A stretch of 31,386 bases of DNA. It comes from an uncultured Alphaproteobacteria bacterium (GTDB taxonomy: Bacteria; Pseudomonadota; Alphaproteobacteria; RF32; CAG-239). Shown one piece after another: positions 15,349 to 24,030 of the stretch (its first letter is position 1; the number at the start of each line of letters is the position of its first letter). Below the pieces are notes generated by a model. That model was given only the letters and a program-made list of their open reading frames with translations. It was not told where the DNA came from and searched no databases. The position numbers and the translations under genes were made by a program. The stretch lies in assembly GCA_934271195.1 (NCBI GenBank), contig CAKQRB010000060.1, positions 1 through 31,386 of the forward strand, read 5' to 3'.

Positions 15349-15942
15349 ATGGTACAAGAAGTTCAAGGGGTTCGCTATCCGACTTTTGCATTTATTACCG
15401 GCGGCGCCGGTCAGGCTGACGATGGTATTCCGCCGCAACCGTTTGAGACTTTCTGTTATGACTCTGCTCTAATGCAGGCAAAAATCGAAAACTTTAACGT
15501 TGTTCCCTATACCTCTGTTTTGCCAAAAGAACTTTTTGGCAATATTACGCCGATTAATGATAAGATCGTCAGCCAGTTTAAGCATGGCGCCGTCTTGGAA
15601 GTCATTATGGCCGGACATGGCGCAAGCCGCGATAAACATAAAGCTATTGCCACCGGTTTGGGTATTTGTTGGGGCAAGGATAAAAACGGCGAACTTATTG
15701 GCGGCTGGGCTGCAGAATATGTTGAATTCTTTGACACACAGATTGATGATGACATTGCCAAAGGCCATGCCGAAATGTGGCTCAACAAATCGCTGAATCA
15801 CGAACTGGCCATTCGCGGTGTCGAAAAGCACTCCGAGTTTCAGATGTGGCACAATTATGTAAACATCACCCAACAGTTTGGCTATAGTCTGACTGCCATG
15901 GGATTTTTGAACTTCCGACATGCCGATCCGGCTTCTGTCTAA
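15349..15942 (+). CDS. aaxB: Pyruvoyl-dependent arginine decarboxylase (AaxB-like)
   Basis: 197 residues, nearly the size of the chlamydial enzyme. The proenzyme self-cleaves at a Thr/Ser-Ser bond to create a pyruvoyl group. The site is visible in FNVVPYTSVLPKELFG, cleavage expected between T55 and S56, as in chlamydial AaxB. The following EVIMAGHGAS and GGWAAEYVEFF segments match the conserved active-site region. It converts arginine to agmatine and CO2, consuming a proton. AAGGAG lies 7 nt before the ATG. An arginine/agmatine-type antiporter follows, the arrangement of chlamydial aaxB-aaxC and of other acid-resistance systems. An alternative role in polyamine synthesis is possible, but the antiporter makes acid resistance or arginine catabolism likelier. 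Confidence 0.92.
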   Translation: MVQEVQGVRYPTFAFITGGAGQADDGIPPQPFETFCYDSALMQAKIENFNVVPYTSVLPKELFGNITPINDKIVSQFKHGAVLEVIMAGHGASRDKHKAIATGLGICWGKDKNGELIGGWAAEYVEFFDTQIDDDIAKGHAEMWLNKSLNHELAIRGVEKHSEFQMWHNYVNITQQFGYSLTAMGFLNFRHADPASV

Positions 15943-15978
15943 TGATTTTGAGCTTCTATATAAATTTTTAATATCAGT

Positions 15979-16019
15979 CGGCGTTAAAAGAAGCTTTTTT
16001 TCTTTTGGCGCCGTTTTTA
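15979..16019 (+). terminator. Strong terminator/attenuator between decarboxylase and antiporter
   Basis: A 14-bp stem from 15979-15992 with 16000-16013 (including two G-U pairs), loop of 7 nt, followed by TTTTTAT. It ends only about 6 nt before the antiporter's ribosome site, so the antiporter needs readthrough or processed mRNA. This would make decarboxylase more abundant than transporter. Confidence 0.75.
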
Positions 16020-16038
16020 TCAAAAAGGAATCAAACAA

Positions 16039-17544
16039 ATGGCTGAAAAGCAAATCAGAAACAAATCCGCCGCTGCCGCTACTGCTCCGGCCGCGACCGA
16101 CCAGCAGACCGGCGGTAAGCTCGGTGTTTTTGCACTCGCCAGTATTGTCATCAGTTCGATGATCGGCGGCGGTATTTACAGTTTGCCACAAAATATGGCT
16201 GCCGGCGCTTCAGCAGGTGCCGTTCTGCTGGCGTGGGTTATTACCGGTATCGGCATTTATTTTATTGCCAATACTTTTAGCATTCTTTCCAGAGCAAAAC
16301 CTGATCTGACCGCAGGTATTTATATGTATTCGCGCGCGGGGTTCGGACCTTACGTGGGCTTTACCATCGGCTGGTCTTATTGGCTTTGTCAGGTTTGCGG
16401 CAACGTCGGTTATGCCGTGATTACCATGGATGCGCTCAATTATTTCTTTCCGCCATATTTTGCGGGCGGCAACAATCTGCCTTCCATTATCGGCGGCTCG
16501 ATTATTATCTGGGGCTTCAACTTTTTGGTTTTGCGCGGAATCAAGCAGGCAACCATTGTCAACATGATTGGCACGGTAATTAAAATCGTGCCGCTGATTT
16601 TGTTTATTATCATCATGGCGGTTATGTTCACCTCTTCCAAGTTTGATTTTGATTTCTGGGGCGAGGCTGTGGCAACCAAAGCCAAACTCGGCGGACTTTC
16701 GAACCAGATTAAGAGCACCATGCTCGTAACGCTGTGGGCCTTTATCGGTATTGAAGGCGCCGTTGTCATGTCAAACCGTGCCAAAACTCCAGGTGACGTA
16801 AGCAAGGCAACCGTTCTGGGCTTTATCGGCTGTCTGGTTGTATATATCCTGCTCTCGCTTTTGCCTTATGGTTTTATGTCACAGGCTCAGCTGGCTGCAG
16901 TTCCTAATCCTTCAACCGCCGGAATTTTGGAAGAAGCTGTCGGGCCGTGGGGATCCTGGCTGATGAACATCGGTCTGCTGGTTTCGGTTTTGACCAGCTG
17001 GCTGGCATGGACAATGGTGACTGCTGAAATTCCGCAGGCAGCAGCCCAAAACGGAACTTTTCCGAAAGAATTTTCAAAAGAAAACAAATTCGGCTCGCCT
17101 TCCGTTTCTTTGTGGGTGACATCTACCATGATGCAGCTGTTTATTCTACTGGTCTACTTCTCCAATAATGCATGGAACACCATGCTCAGTATTACCGGCG
17201 TTATGGTCTTGCCGGCATATTTTGCTTCTTGCGCTTATTTGTGGAAAATTTGTGAAGACGGCGAATATCCGGCCAATATTTCGGTCAAACGGTCGGCAGC
17301 ATTAATTACCGGCGTTCTCGGCGCAATTTACGCTTTATGGCTGATTTATGCCGCCGGCTTGAATTATCTGCTGATGGCCGTCGTGATTGTAGCGCTCGGC
17401 ATTCCGGTCTTTGTCTGGGCACGCAAACAGAATGCGCCGGAGGAAAAAACCTTTACCAAAGCGGAAGCCTGTCTGGCCTGCGCGCTGGTTATCATTGCAC
17501 TTTGGGCTATTTATGCTTTCTCCCGCGGTATTGTGGCGATTTAG
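16039..17544 (+). CDS. aaxC: Arginine/agmatine- or arginine/ornithine-type antiporter (APA family)
   Basis: 501 residues with about 12-13 membrane helices. TM1 carries the substrate-binding signature SSMIGGGIYSLPQNMA of basic amino acid/polyamine antiporters; GIYMYSRAGFGPYVGF follows TM2-3 as in the ArcD/AdiC/AaxC group. It is expected to bring in arginine and export agmatine made by the adjacent pyruvoyl decarboxylase. The first 33 residues are an Ala-rich, non-membrane tail. AAGGA lies 9 nt before the ATG. A terminator precedes and another follows the gene. Exact exchange (agmatine or ornithine) is inferred from the neighbour, not from residues. Confidence 0.88.
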   Translation: MAEKQIRNKSAAAATAPAATDQQTGGKLGVFALASIVISSMIGGGIYSLPQNMAAGASAGAVLLAWVITGIGIYFIANTFSILSRAKPDLTAGIYMYSRAGFGPYVGFTIGWSYWLCQVCGNVGYAVITMDALNYFFPPYFAGGNNLPSIIGGSIIIWGFNFLVLRGIKQATIVNMIGTVIKIVPLILFIIIMAVMFTSSKFDFDFWGEAVATKAKLGGLSNQIKSTMLVTLWAFIGIEGAVVMSNRAKTPGDVSKATVLGFIGCLVVYILLSLLPYGFMSQAQLAAVPNPSTAGILEEAVGPWGSWLMNIGLLVSVLTSWLAWTMVTAEIPQAAAQNGTFPKEFSKENKFGSPSVSLWVTSTMMQLFILLVYFSNNAWNTMLSITGVMVLPAYFASCAYLWKICEDGEYPANISVKRSAALITGVLGAIYALWLIYAAGLNYLLMAVVIVALGIPVFVWARKQNAPEEKTFTKAEACLACALVIIALWAIYAFSRGIVAI

Positions 17545-17561
17545 CCTATATGCGGAAGTTT

Positions 17562-17593
17562 AAAAGGCCTTGACTCCTTCGCAAGGCCTTTTT
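17562..17593. terminator. Bidirectional intrinsic terminator
   Basis: AAAAGGCCTTG (17562-17572) and CAAGGCCTTTT (17582-17592), 9-nt loop, T-run on both strands; between the antiporter and the convergent tautomerase gene. Confidence 0.9.
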
Positions 17594-17655
17594 CTTTGCC
17601 GCAAAAAATCTCAGATGTTTTCTAAACTGAACGGAACTTTTCTTATAAACAAGCC

Positions 17656-18006
17656 TTATCCCATCAGGCGGCCGCCAATGGCGACATCAGCCGCCGGCAT
17701 ATCGACAAACTCAATATTGATGTTATTCAGTTCAACTCCGGTCAAGCGCTCTGCAAAAAACTTGGTCAACAATTTAGCCAAACTATTTTTGGCTTGGCCG
17801 AAGCCGATTGACTTCATTTCCGCCAAAACGCCTTTGTTTTCTTTGCTGCCGTCAAAGGCTATTTCCGGATTGGCATTTAAAACGACGATAACGTAATTTT
17901 TAGGCTTATGAAGTTCATTGGCGACCAAATCCGTTGCTGCCAACAAAAATTCCTGTGTATTTTTATTTTTCAGTTCTGCATTAGTGTTTACAATTAAAAA
18001 AGGCAT
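17656..18006 (-). CDS. MIF / phenylpyruvate tautomerase family protein
   Basis: 116 residues, the normal size of macrophage-migration-inhibitory-factor-like tautomerases. The catalytic proline is exposed after removal of Met1 (MPFLIV). The mid-region LAEMKSIG and the C-terminal half NNINIEFVDMPAADVAIGG match the beta-strand pattern of the family, which forms trimers and tautomerises keto-enol substrates; the physiological substrate is usually unknown in bacteria. GGAGA lies before the ATG. It is the second gene after the histidine phosphatase, 13 nt away. Confidence 0.88.
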   Translation of the reverse strand: MPFLIVNTNAELKNKNTQEFLLAATDLVANELHKPKNYVIVVLNANPEIAFDGSKENKGVLAEMKSIGFGQAKNSLAKLLTKFFAERLTGVELNNINIEFVDMPAADVAIGGRLMG

Positions 18007-18019
18007 TTATTTTCTCCGG

Positions 18020-18568
18020 TTAAATTTCAACAATAAAATATTCACAATTGGCAAAGCCGCGAAATGTTTTGAACACGTCGTAATAGTATGTGCTCATAAT
18101 GCTTCCGTGTGTGGCAACGCCGGCAACCTCGTGCGGACAGTTGTTTTTGATATATTCAATTTCACGGCAAAAACGTTCCAAAGCCTCGCGCCGACTCTCG
18201 CCCTCGGGCATTCTCCAGTCAAAAGTTTCGGGGTTATCCGCATCTAAAACACCCAAAAACAACTCTTTATATTGTGCGAGGATTTTGCTTTCTTCCCAGC
18301 CCTCGACAATGCCGAAATCGTGTTCTTTCAAACCGTCAAGCGTTACTATCGGCGTATGGTTTAGTTCGGCGACAAAAGCGGCTGTCTGTTGGGCGCGGCT
18401 GAGCGGGCTGGCATAAATGACCGGCAGGTTTAAGCCTGCAAATTCCTGCCCCAGAGCCTCTGCCTGTTTTTGACCTTTTTCATTCAATGGGTATAAATCC
18501 TTTACGCCCTGACACAGGTGATTAGCATTGGCAAAGGTTTCGCCATGGCGGAAAATATAAAGTTTCAT
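18020..18568 (-). CDS. Histidine phosphatase (phosphoglycerate-mutase-like)
   Basis: 182 residues. The phosphohistidine motif RHGE (R7-H8-G9-E10) opens the protein; R58 in SPLSRAQQT, E82 in LKEHDFG and the second catalytic H154 in ATHG complete the active site. The small size and motif order fit the cobC/GpmB-like branch; the substrate cannot be told and no cobalamin genes are nearby. AAGGAG precedes the ATG. First gene of a probable two-gene unit with the tautomerase, located after gyrA's terminator. Confidence 0.9.
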   Translation of the reverse strand: MKLYIFRHGETFANANHLCQGVKDLYPLNEKGQKQAEALGQEFAGLNLPVIYASPLSRAQQTAAFVAELNHTPIVTLDGLKEHDFGIVEGWEESKILAQYKELFLGVLDADNPETFDWRMPEGESRREALERFCREIEYIKNNCPHEVAGVATHGSIMSTYYYDVFKTFRGFANCEYFIVEI

Positions 18569-18626
18569 AAGATTCTCCTTCTATTTTTTGAGGTATTATA
18601 TAATCTCAAATGTAATAATTTGGTTG

Positions 18627-18655
18627 CAAAAAGCCCCACTTTGCGGGCGGGGCTT
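18627..18655 (-). terminator. Intrinsic terminator of gyrA
   Basis: AAGCCCC (18631-18637) with GGGGCTT (18649-18655), followed on the minus strand by a T-run (18627-18632). Confidence 0.8.
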
Positions 18656-18674
18656 GGCATTAATTTTCCGGAGT

Positions 18675-21497
18675 TTATTCTTCGACCTCGTTTTCCGGTT
18701 CGTTGATTTTGTCGATGCCGGCATCATCAACATCGGCAACGCTATCACCCAGAACTTCGCTTCCGGTTTCTTCTTCCAGCTCCTCATCGTCACCGTCATC
18801 GGCGTCAAGCCAGGTTACACTGACGACTTTTTCGTTCTCAGCCGTTCTGAACAAAATAACACCTTGTGTTTTACGACCGGCAATACGGATATCAGCTACC
18901 GGCATACGAATCAGCTTACCGCCGTCGGTTACCATCATAATCTGATTATCGTCCTCAATCGGGAACGAACTGGCAACTTCTTTGTTACGGGCGGACATTT
19001 CCATATTGGCAATACCCTGACCGCCGCGGCCGGTTACACGATACTCGTAAGAAGATGACCGCTTACCGTAACCTGTGGTCGTAACAGTCAGAATAAACTG
19101 TTCTTTTTCTTTCATTTCTTGATATTTTTCCGGTGTCAGAACTGTCATGGCAACGCCGGTTTCTTCTGCTGCAATCTCACAATCGCCGCCACGTTCGGCC
19201 TGCAGGCGTTTGGCCGCCGAAGAAATACGCTGATACTCGTCGCGCTCTTCCGAAGTGGCATCGCTGTGGTTCAAGACGGACATGGAGATGACTTCATCAT
19301 TATCCGCCAATTTGATACCGCGGACACCGGTCGAATTGCGGCCGACAAACATCCTGACTTCCGTAACCGGGAAGCGGATACATTTGCCGCTCTTGGCCGC
19401 CAGCATGATGTCATTGTCTTCCTGACAAATGCGGACGTTAATCAGCTTGTCGCCATCATCAAGCTTCATGGCAATCTTACCGTTGGACTGAACGTTCACA
19501 AAATCCATCAATGAATTACGACGAACATTGCCTTGCGCCGTGGCAAACATGATAGACATATTTTTGCAATCATCCTCGTTTTCCGGCAGTTTCATAATCG
19601 TGGTAATGGTTTCGCCTTCAACCAGCGGCAGAAGATTGACAAAAGGTTTACCTTTAGACGTCGGCGAACCAAGCGGCAATTTGTAAACTTTCATCTTATA
19701 GACCTGTCCTTTTGACGAGAAGAACAGAACCGGCGTATGCGTGCTTGCAACAAATAAGCGAGTGACAAAGTCTTCATCTTTGGTTGCCATGCCAGATTTG
19801 CCCTTGCCTCCGCGTTTCTGCGCTTTATAGGCATTTAACGGCACACGTTTGATATAGCCGGCTTCAGTAACGGTGACGACCATTTCTTCGCGCTGAATCA
19901 GCGATTCAATATCCTGATCGTACTCAATGTCTTCAATCTTGGAGCGGCGCGGAGTCGCATATTCATCGCGAATCGCAACAAATTCATCACGCATAATGCC
20001 GTAAAGTTTTTCACGGCTGGCCAAAATTGAAAGGCATTCTTTAATTTCTTCACCCAAAGAGATTAATTCTTCATGAATTTTATCTCTTTCCAGTCCTGTC
20101 AGGCGTTGCAGTTTCAAATCCAAAATGGCTTTGGCCTGATTTTCGGACAAGTGATAAAAGCCGTTTTCAACCTTGCGGTCAGGTTCGTCAATCAATTTAA
20201 CCAAAGGCTCAACGTCACCGGCCGGCCAAGCTTTGGCCAGCAAGGCATCCTTAGCTTCCTGCGGATTCGGAGCGTTGCGTATCAGTTCAATGACAGGATC
20301 AAGGTTCTCAACGGCAATTGCCAGACCAACCAAGGTATGCGCCCTGTTCCGCGCCTGATTCAGTTCATAAATCGTGCGGCGGCGGATGACTTCTTCACGG
20401 AAAGCGATAAAGGCCGAGATAATATCCCGCAAGTTCATCATCATCGGACGGCCGGCGTTAATGGCCAGCATATTCATGCCGAAGCTTGTTTGCAGCGGCG
20501 TGAACTTGTACAACTGGTTCAAAATCACATCAGCCTGAAAGTCGCGCTTAACCTCAATCACAACGCGGACACCCTGACGATCGGATTCATCGCGTATCTC
20601 AGAGATGCCCTCGATTTTCTTTTCTTTTACCAGTTCGGCAATGCGGGCGACGAGCTGAGCCTTGTTTACCTGATATGGAATTTCGTGGACAATAATGGCT
20701 TCTTTGTCTTTATGCAGCTCTTCCACCGTGCATTTGGCACGCATCATAACTGAGCCGCGGCCGGTATAATAAGCCGATTTGGCGCCGCCGTAGCCCAAGA
20801 TCAAACCGCCGGTCGGAAAATCCGGCCCCGGAACGATGTTAATCAGGTCATCAATCGTAATATTCGGATTATCAATATAAGCGCAGCAAGCATCCAGCAC
20901 TTCGCCCAGATTGTGCGGCGGGATATTGGTAGCCATACCGACGGCAATACCGTTGGCACCGTTGACCAGAAGATTCGGGTAACGCGCCGGTAAAACCGAC
21001 GGTTCCATGACGGTTTCATCATAGTTCGGCATAAAATCGACGGTATCTTTGTCAATATCTTCAATCAATGCGTGAGCAACTTTTTCCAGACGGGCTTCGG
21101 TATAACGCATGGCTGCGGCACTGTCTCCGTCCATGGAACCGAAGTTTCCCTGCCCGTCTACCAGCGGCAGGCGCATTGAGAAGTCCTGAGCCATACGAAC
21201 CATAGTGTCATAAATCGCGGCATCACCGTGCGGGTGATATTTACCCATAACATCACCGACGATACGGGCGGACTTACGATACGGGCGGTTATAATCATAG
21301 CCGCTTTCGTACATGGAATAAATAATACGGCGATGTACGGGTTTCAGACCGTCACGGACGTCCGGCAAAGCACGCGAAACGATAACGCTCATGGCATAAT
21401 CAAGATAAGAACGCCGCATTTCATCGGAAATTTCAACCGGCGCAATACCATCTCTGACCTCGACCACGTTATCTATAATCTCATTTTCTTCACTCAA
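18675..21497 (-). CDS. gyrA: DNA gyrase subunit A
   Basis: 940 residues. The catalytic tyrosine is Y132 in SAAAMRYTEARL; the winged-helix region has the HPHGD motif. The C-terminal DNA-wrapping domain contains the GyrA box QKRGGKGKSG, separating it from ParC. A very acidic tail of about 40 residues ends the protein. It introduces negative supercoils together with GyrB (not in the window). The start is an unusual TTG, supported by AAAGGA 7 nt upstream; the next in-frame ATG (M27) would cut into the conserved N-terminus. At the position equivalent to E. coli S83 the residue is alanine (A93), while the D87 equivalent is kept (D97), which may lower quinolone susceptibility. Located downstream of ssb, as in many Alphaproteobacteria. 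Confidence 0.98.
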   Translation of the reverse strand: MSEENEIIDNVVEVRDGIAPVEISDEMRRSYLDYAMSVIVSRALPDVRDGLKPVHRRIIYSMYESGYDYNRPYRKSARIVGDVMGKYHPHGDAAIYDTMVRMAQDFSMRLPLVDGQGNFGSMDGDSAAAMRYTEARLEKVAHALIEDIDKDTVDFMPNYDETVMEPSVLPARYPNLLVNGANGIAVGMATNIPPHNLGEVLDACCAYIDNPNITIDDLINIVPGPDFPTGGLILGYGGAKSAYYTGRGSVMMRAKCTVEELHKDKEAIIVHEIPYQVNKAQLVARIAELVKEKKIEGISEIRDESDRQGVRVVIEVKRDFQADVILNQLYKFTPLQTSFGMNMLAINAGRPMMMNLRDIISAFIAFREEVIRRRTIYELNQARNRAHTLVGLAIAVENLDPVIELIRNAPNPQEAKDALLAKAWPAGDVEPLVKLIDEPDRKVENGFYHLSENQAKAILDLKLQRLTGLERDKIHEELISLGEEIKECLSILASREKLYGIMRDEFVAIRDEYATPRRSKIEDIEYDQDIESLIQREEMVVTVTEAGYIKRVPLNAYKAQKRGGKGKSGMATKDEDFVTRLFVASTHTPVLFFSSKGQVYKMKVYKLPLGSPTSKGKPFVNLLPLVEGETITTIMKLPENEDDCKNMSIMFATAQGNVRRNSLMDFVNVQSNGKIAMKLDDGDKLINVRICQEDNDIMLAAKSGKCIRFPVTEVRMFVGRNSTGVRGIKLADNDEVISMSVLNHSDATSEERDEYQRISSAAKRLQAERGGDCEIAAEETGVAMTVLTPEKYQEMKEKEQFILTVTTTGYGKRSSSYEYRVTGRGGQGIANMEMSARNKEVASSFPIEDDNQIMMVTDGGKLIRMPVADIRIAGRKTQGVILFRTAENEKVVSVTWLDADDGDDEELEEETGSEVLGDSVADVDDAGIDKINEPENEVEE

Positions 21498-21530
21498 TTT
21501 ATTATCCTTTACAACATTTAAACTGTCAGG

Positions 21531-21536
21531 ATTGTA
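21531..21536 (-). promoter_or_regulatory. Possible -10 element for gyrA
   Basis: TACAAT on the minus strand, 34 nt before the TTG start; no good -35 is visible. Upstream lies an inverted repeat CCCG...CGGG with central AAACGTTT (about 21577-21600), which may be regulatory. Confidence 0.3.
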
Positions 21537-21684
21537 GCAGAACGGCAGGTCAAAACCAGAAAAATCTCCAAGTTATACCCGCAAAAACGTTTCTACGGGC
21601 TAAAAAAAGGCCTTAAAATCGATTTTGGCAATTTTAAAGACTTATTTTTTGTTGTAAAAGTTAACGTAATTTTTCTGTATGGTC

Positions 21685-21710
21685 AAAAAAAGCGCCTCAA
21701 AATGAGGCGC
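21685..21710 (-). terminator. Intrinsic terminator of ssb
   Basis: GCGCCTCA (21692-21699), loop of 3 nt, TGAGGCGC (21703-21710), followed on the minus strand by seven T. A weaker AT-rich hairpin with CCTTTTTTT (about 21605-21640) may be a second stop. Confidence 0.85.
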
Positions 21711-21731
21711 CGGTATATATTGCGGTCTTTT

Positions 21732-22205
21732 TTAGAATGGAATATCGTCATCCAAATCAGCAGATGGCGCTGCAGACGGCGTATTATCCCAACCGGAAGA
21801 ACCTCCGGCCGGTGTGAAGACGGAATTGTCACCGCCCATGGAAGAACCGTCACCTTTAGCATCCAAAAGAACCAGACTGCCACTGAAGTTCGGAACGACA
21901 ACTTCGGTCGTATAGCGTTCTTGACCGTTATTGTCTTCCCATTTACGGGTTTGGAGCTGGCCTTCAAGATAAACTTTGGAGCCTTTGTGCAGATATCTTT
22001 CGGCAACACCGGCAAGATTTGTATTAAAAATAACAACACGATGCCATTCGGTGCGTTCTTTGCGCTCGCCGGAAGTTTTGTCCGTCCAGCTGTCCGAAGT
22101 TGCAATGTTCAAATTTACGATTTTGGAGCCGCCGGCCGTGTTGCTGACTTTAGGGTCAGCGCCGAGATTTCCGACCAAAATTACTTTATTAATGCTTCCA
22201 GCCAT
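21732..22205 (-). CDS. ssb: Single-stranded DNA-binding protein
   Basis: 157 residues. N-terminal OB fold (about 1-110) beginning SINKVILVGNLGADP, with the conserved EWHRVVIFN segment; a Gly/Ser-rich linker; and the acidic tip DLDDDIPF that docks partner proteins of replication and repair. It covers ssDNA as a tetramer. AAGGTGA lies before the ATG. It precedes gyrA on the same strand; uvrA is divergent about 4 kb upstream, beyond an accessory block. Confidence 0.97.
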   Translation of the reverse strand: MAGSINKVILVGNLGADPKVSNTAGGSKIVNLNIATSDSWTDKTSGERKERTEWHRVVIFNTNLAGVAERYLHKGSKVYLEGQLQTRKWEDNNGQERYTTEVVVPNFSGSLVLLDAKGDGSSMGGDNSVFTPAGGSSGWDNTPSAAPSADLDDDIPF

Positions 22206-22280
22206 TTTATTTTCACCTTATTTGTTGAGAAATTTCATTGCATGAATTATATATGAATAATTTGAGAAAGGAACAAAAAA

Positions 22281-23399
22281 TCAATAAACCTGTGCATATT
22301 CGCCGTTTTGAATCTGATAAACGCTGTAATGTACTGAATTGTCCGGATTTCCGTTGTTAAACATCATTTCTCCCCAAGCGGTATCAATCTTATTTTTATT
22401 AACGGCAGCGGCCAGTTTTTCATAAGCAAAAGAATCGGTCTTGTCCACCAGAGCTTTCCACAATTTGACGGCCGAATAACCGTAAACCGCCAGACCTTCA
22501 GGTTCTACGCCAAGCAGACGCAGACGCACCAGCGTTTCGGTAAAGGCGGGGTCATCCTTCAAAGAAGGCAGCGCAATCACATAGGCACCCTCAGCCAAAT
22601 CACCGAGGATTTTTTCATAAGATTCCTGAGACTGGTAGCGATTGGTAAAAATAATAAATTCGTCATCTTCCTGCTTCAGGTGTTTTGCCAACTTGGCCAC
22701 GGATTTGGGCCGGCCGAGAATATAGGCAGCCTCGGCGCCGTTGTCGACGATGTCTCGCGCCAGATAGTCCAAGTCATTGCCGTAATCCGCCAAATTATAC
22801 ACCCGCAAGATTCCGGCCGGCGCGGCTTTTTGAAATTCACTGCGGACAATGCGCGCCACATCAATCGTATCGCTTTGGCGACTGTCATAAATCATAGCCA
22901 GATTCTTAGAAGCAAAATGGTTTTGATAAAATTTTAAAAAATCCTGTCCCTGACGTTCCGAAAAACCAACCATTTTTACCAAACCTTTATAATTGCTGCC
23001 AACGTTCTGGGCACTGACCGAGGTGGGAATAATCTGAAAAATGCCAGCTTTAGCATAAATTGCGGCAACCTGACGAAAGGCATTGGTACAATAAGGACCG
23101 ACAACCAGATTGATACGGTCTTTTTGAGATGTGTTCAAAGACATCATCTGCGCGGTTGAAACAGCCAAACGGTCATTGCACTGGTCATCTACGGTAATCA
23201 GATTTATTTTTTCTCCGTTGAGGCCGCCATCGGCGTTAATTTCATCGACGGCAAGTTTCACACCTTCAATGATTTCCGCTCCCAGACGACGAAATTCTCC
23301 GGCTTTCGGGGCTATTACCGCAACATTTGCCGTCGCATAAACTTTCAGCGGAGAAAAAACAAAAATAACTGTCAGAATATACAGGATTTTTTTTATCAT
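22281..23399 (-). CDS. Orphan LivJ-type periplasmic binding protein
   Basis: 372 residues. Signal peptide of about 22 residues ending KVYA, then a periplasmic-binding-protein fold of the branched-chain amino acid (Leu/Ile/Val, Peripla_BP_6) class, with the typical GAEIIEGVKLAVDEINADGG near the N-terminus and VVGPYCTNAF after it. Two internal cysteines may form a disulfide. No permease or ATPase genes of an ABC transporter are in the window, so it may serve a distant transporter or act as a receptor; some relatives are linked to lipoprotein assembly factors (LpoA-like). Weak ribosome site. It precedes ssb by 75 nt on the same strand. Confidence 0.85.
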   Translation of the reverse strand: MIKKILYILTVIFVFSPLKVYATANVAVIAPKAGEFRRLGAEIIEGVKLAVDEINADGGLNGEKINLITVDDQCNDRLAVSTAQMMSLNTSQKDRINLVVGPYCTNAFRQVAAIYAKAGIFQIIPTSVSAQNVGSNYKGLVKMVGFSERQGQDFLKFYQNHFASKNLAMIYDSRQSDTIDVARIVRSEFQKAAPAGILRVYNLADYGNDLDYLARDIVDNGAEAAYILGRPKSVAKLAKHLKQEDDEFIIFTNRYQSQESYEKILGDLAEGAYVIALPSLKDDPAFTETLVRLRLLGVEPEGLAVYGYSAVKLWKALVDKTDSFAYEKLAAAVNKNKIDTAWGEMMFNNGNPDNSVHYSVYQIQNGEYAQVY

Positions 23400-23481
23400 A
23401 ATCAGTATCTTTTATCTATTTGCCCTCACTATTAACATTATTTTAACAGATAGGCAAGTATTTTATGTAGCATAAAGATTA

Positions 23482-23510
23482 TTGTTAAATATAAAAAAAT
23501 GTGTTATTTT
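23482..23510 (+). promoter_or_regulatory. Promoter candidate for the 23549 gene
   Basis: TTGTTA (23482-23487), 17-nt spacer, TATTTT (23505-23510), in the divergent region of 149 nt. Confidence 0.45.
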
Positions 23511-23548
23511 ATCTGTATGAACGTTAATTTTCAAAACGGAGAAAGAAT

Positions 23549-23902
23549 ATGGCCGATTTAATTATTGATAATAATGGAAATGTTATCACCGTGAAAGATC
23601 ACCAGAAGAATATTCGTGACAAAGACGGTAACTTTGAAAAATATGTTAAAGAAGATTTAGCAGAGGCTGAAAGAGATGCTGAGCAAGCCAAAAAAGAGCG
23701 CATAAAAAGAACAAGAGAGTCGGCAAGGCGCGTTATGAAGCAAAGATTCAAGGCTGAAATAGATAAAAGTATTGCCGAAGATAATGAAAAAGGCGAAGCC
23801 GCTGCCGCCCGCAGAGAATTAGAGAAAGAGGATGCGGCTTATAAAAAGAGAAAAGAAGCTTTTGATCGTATGGTTGAAGCAAGAAAAGCGCAAAGAGCTT
23901 AG
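23549..23902 (+). CDS. Small charged coiled-coil protein
   Basis: 117 residues, family not recognised. After a short strand-like N-terminus (MADLIIDNNGNVITV) the protein is almost wholly Lys/Glu/Arg/Ala-rich helix from residue 30 to the end, a likely long coiled coil. No signal peptide or cysteine. GGAGA lies 9 nt before the ATG and a strong terminator follows, so it is a stand-alone, probably well-expressed cytoplasmic protein. Structural, nucleic-acid-binding or scaffold roles are all possible. Confidence 0.75.
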   Translation: MADLIIDNNGNVITVKDHQKNIRDKDGNFEKYVKEDLAEAERDAEQAKKERIKRTRESARRVMKQRFKAEIDKSIAEDNEKGEAAAARRELEKEDAAYKKRKEAFDRMVEARKAQRA

Positions 23903-23915
23903 AACATATATCAGA

Positions 23916-23948
23916 GAAACGGCCAATTGCGGCCGTTTCTTATTTTGA
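23916..23948 (+). terminator. Intrinsic terminator
   Basis: GAAACGGCC (23916-23924), loop AATTGC, GGCCGTTTC (23931-23939), followed by TTATTTT. Confidence 0.85.
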
Positions 23949-23962
23949 TCATAAAGTAATTG

Positions 23963-23990
23963 TTGACATAATTTACAAAATTTGTAAAAT
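23963..23990 (+). promoter_or_regulatory. Consensus promoter overlapping a perfect operator palindrome
   Basis: TTGACA (23963-23968), 16-nt spacer, TAAAAT (23985-23990). Within it TTTACAAA-A-TTTGTAAA (23972-23988) is a perfect 17-bp inverted repeat covering the spacer and most of the -10, a typical repressor site. It drives the unknown gene at 24031. Confidence 0.7.
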
Positions 23991-24030
23991 GTGTTTGTTT
24001 TTATTAATTAGTAATTAAATTATTTTGTAT

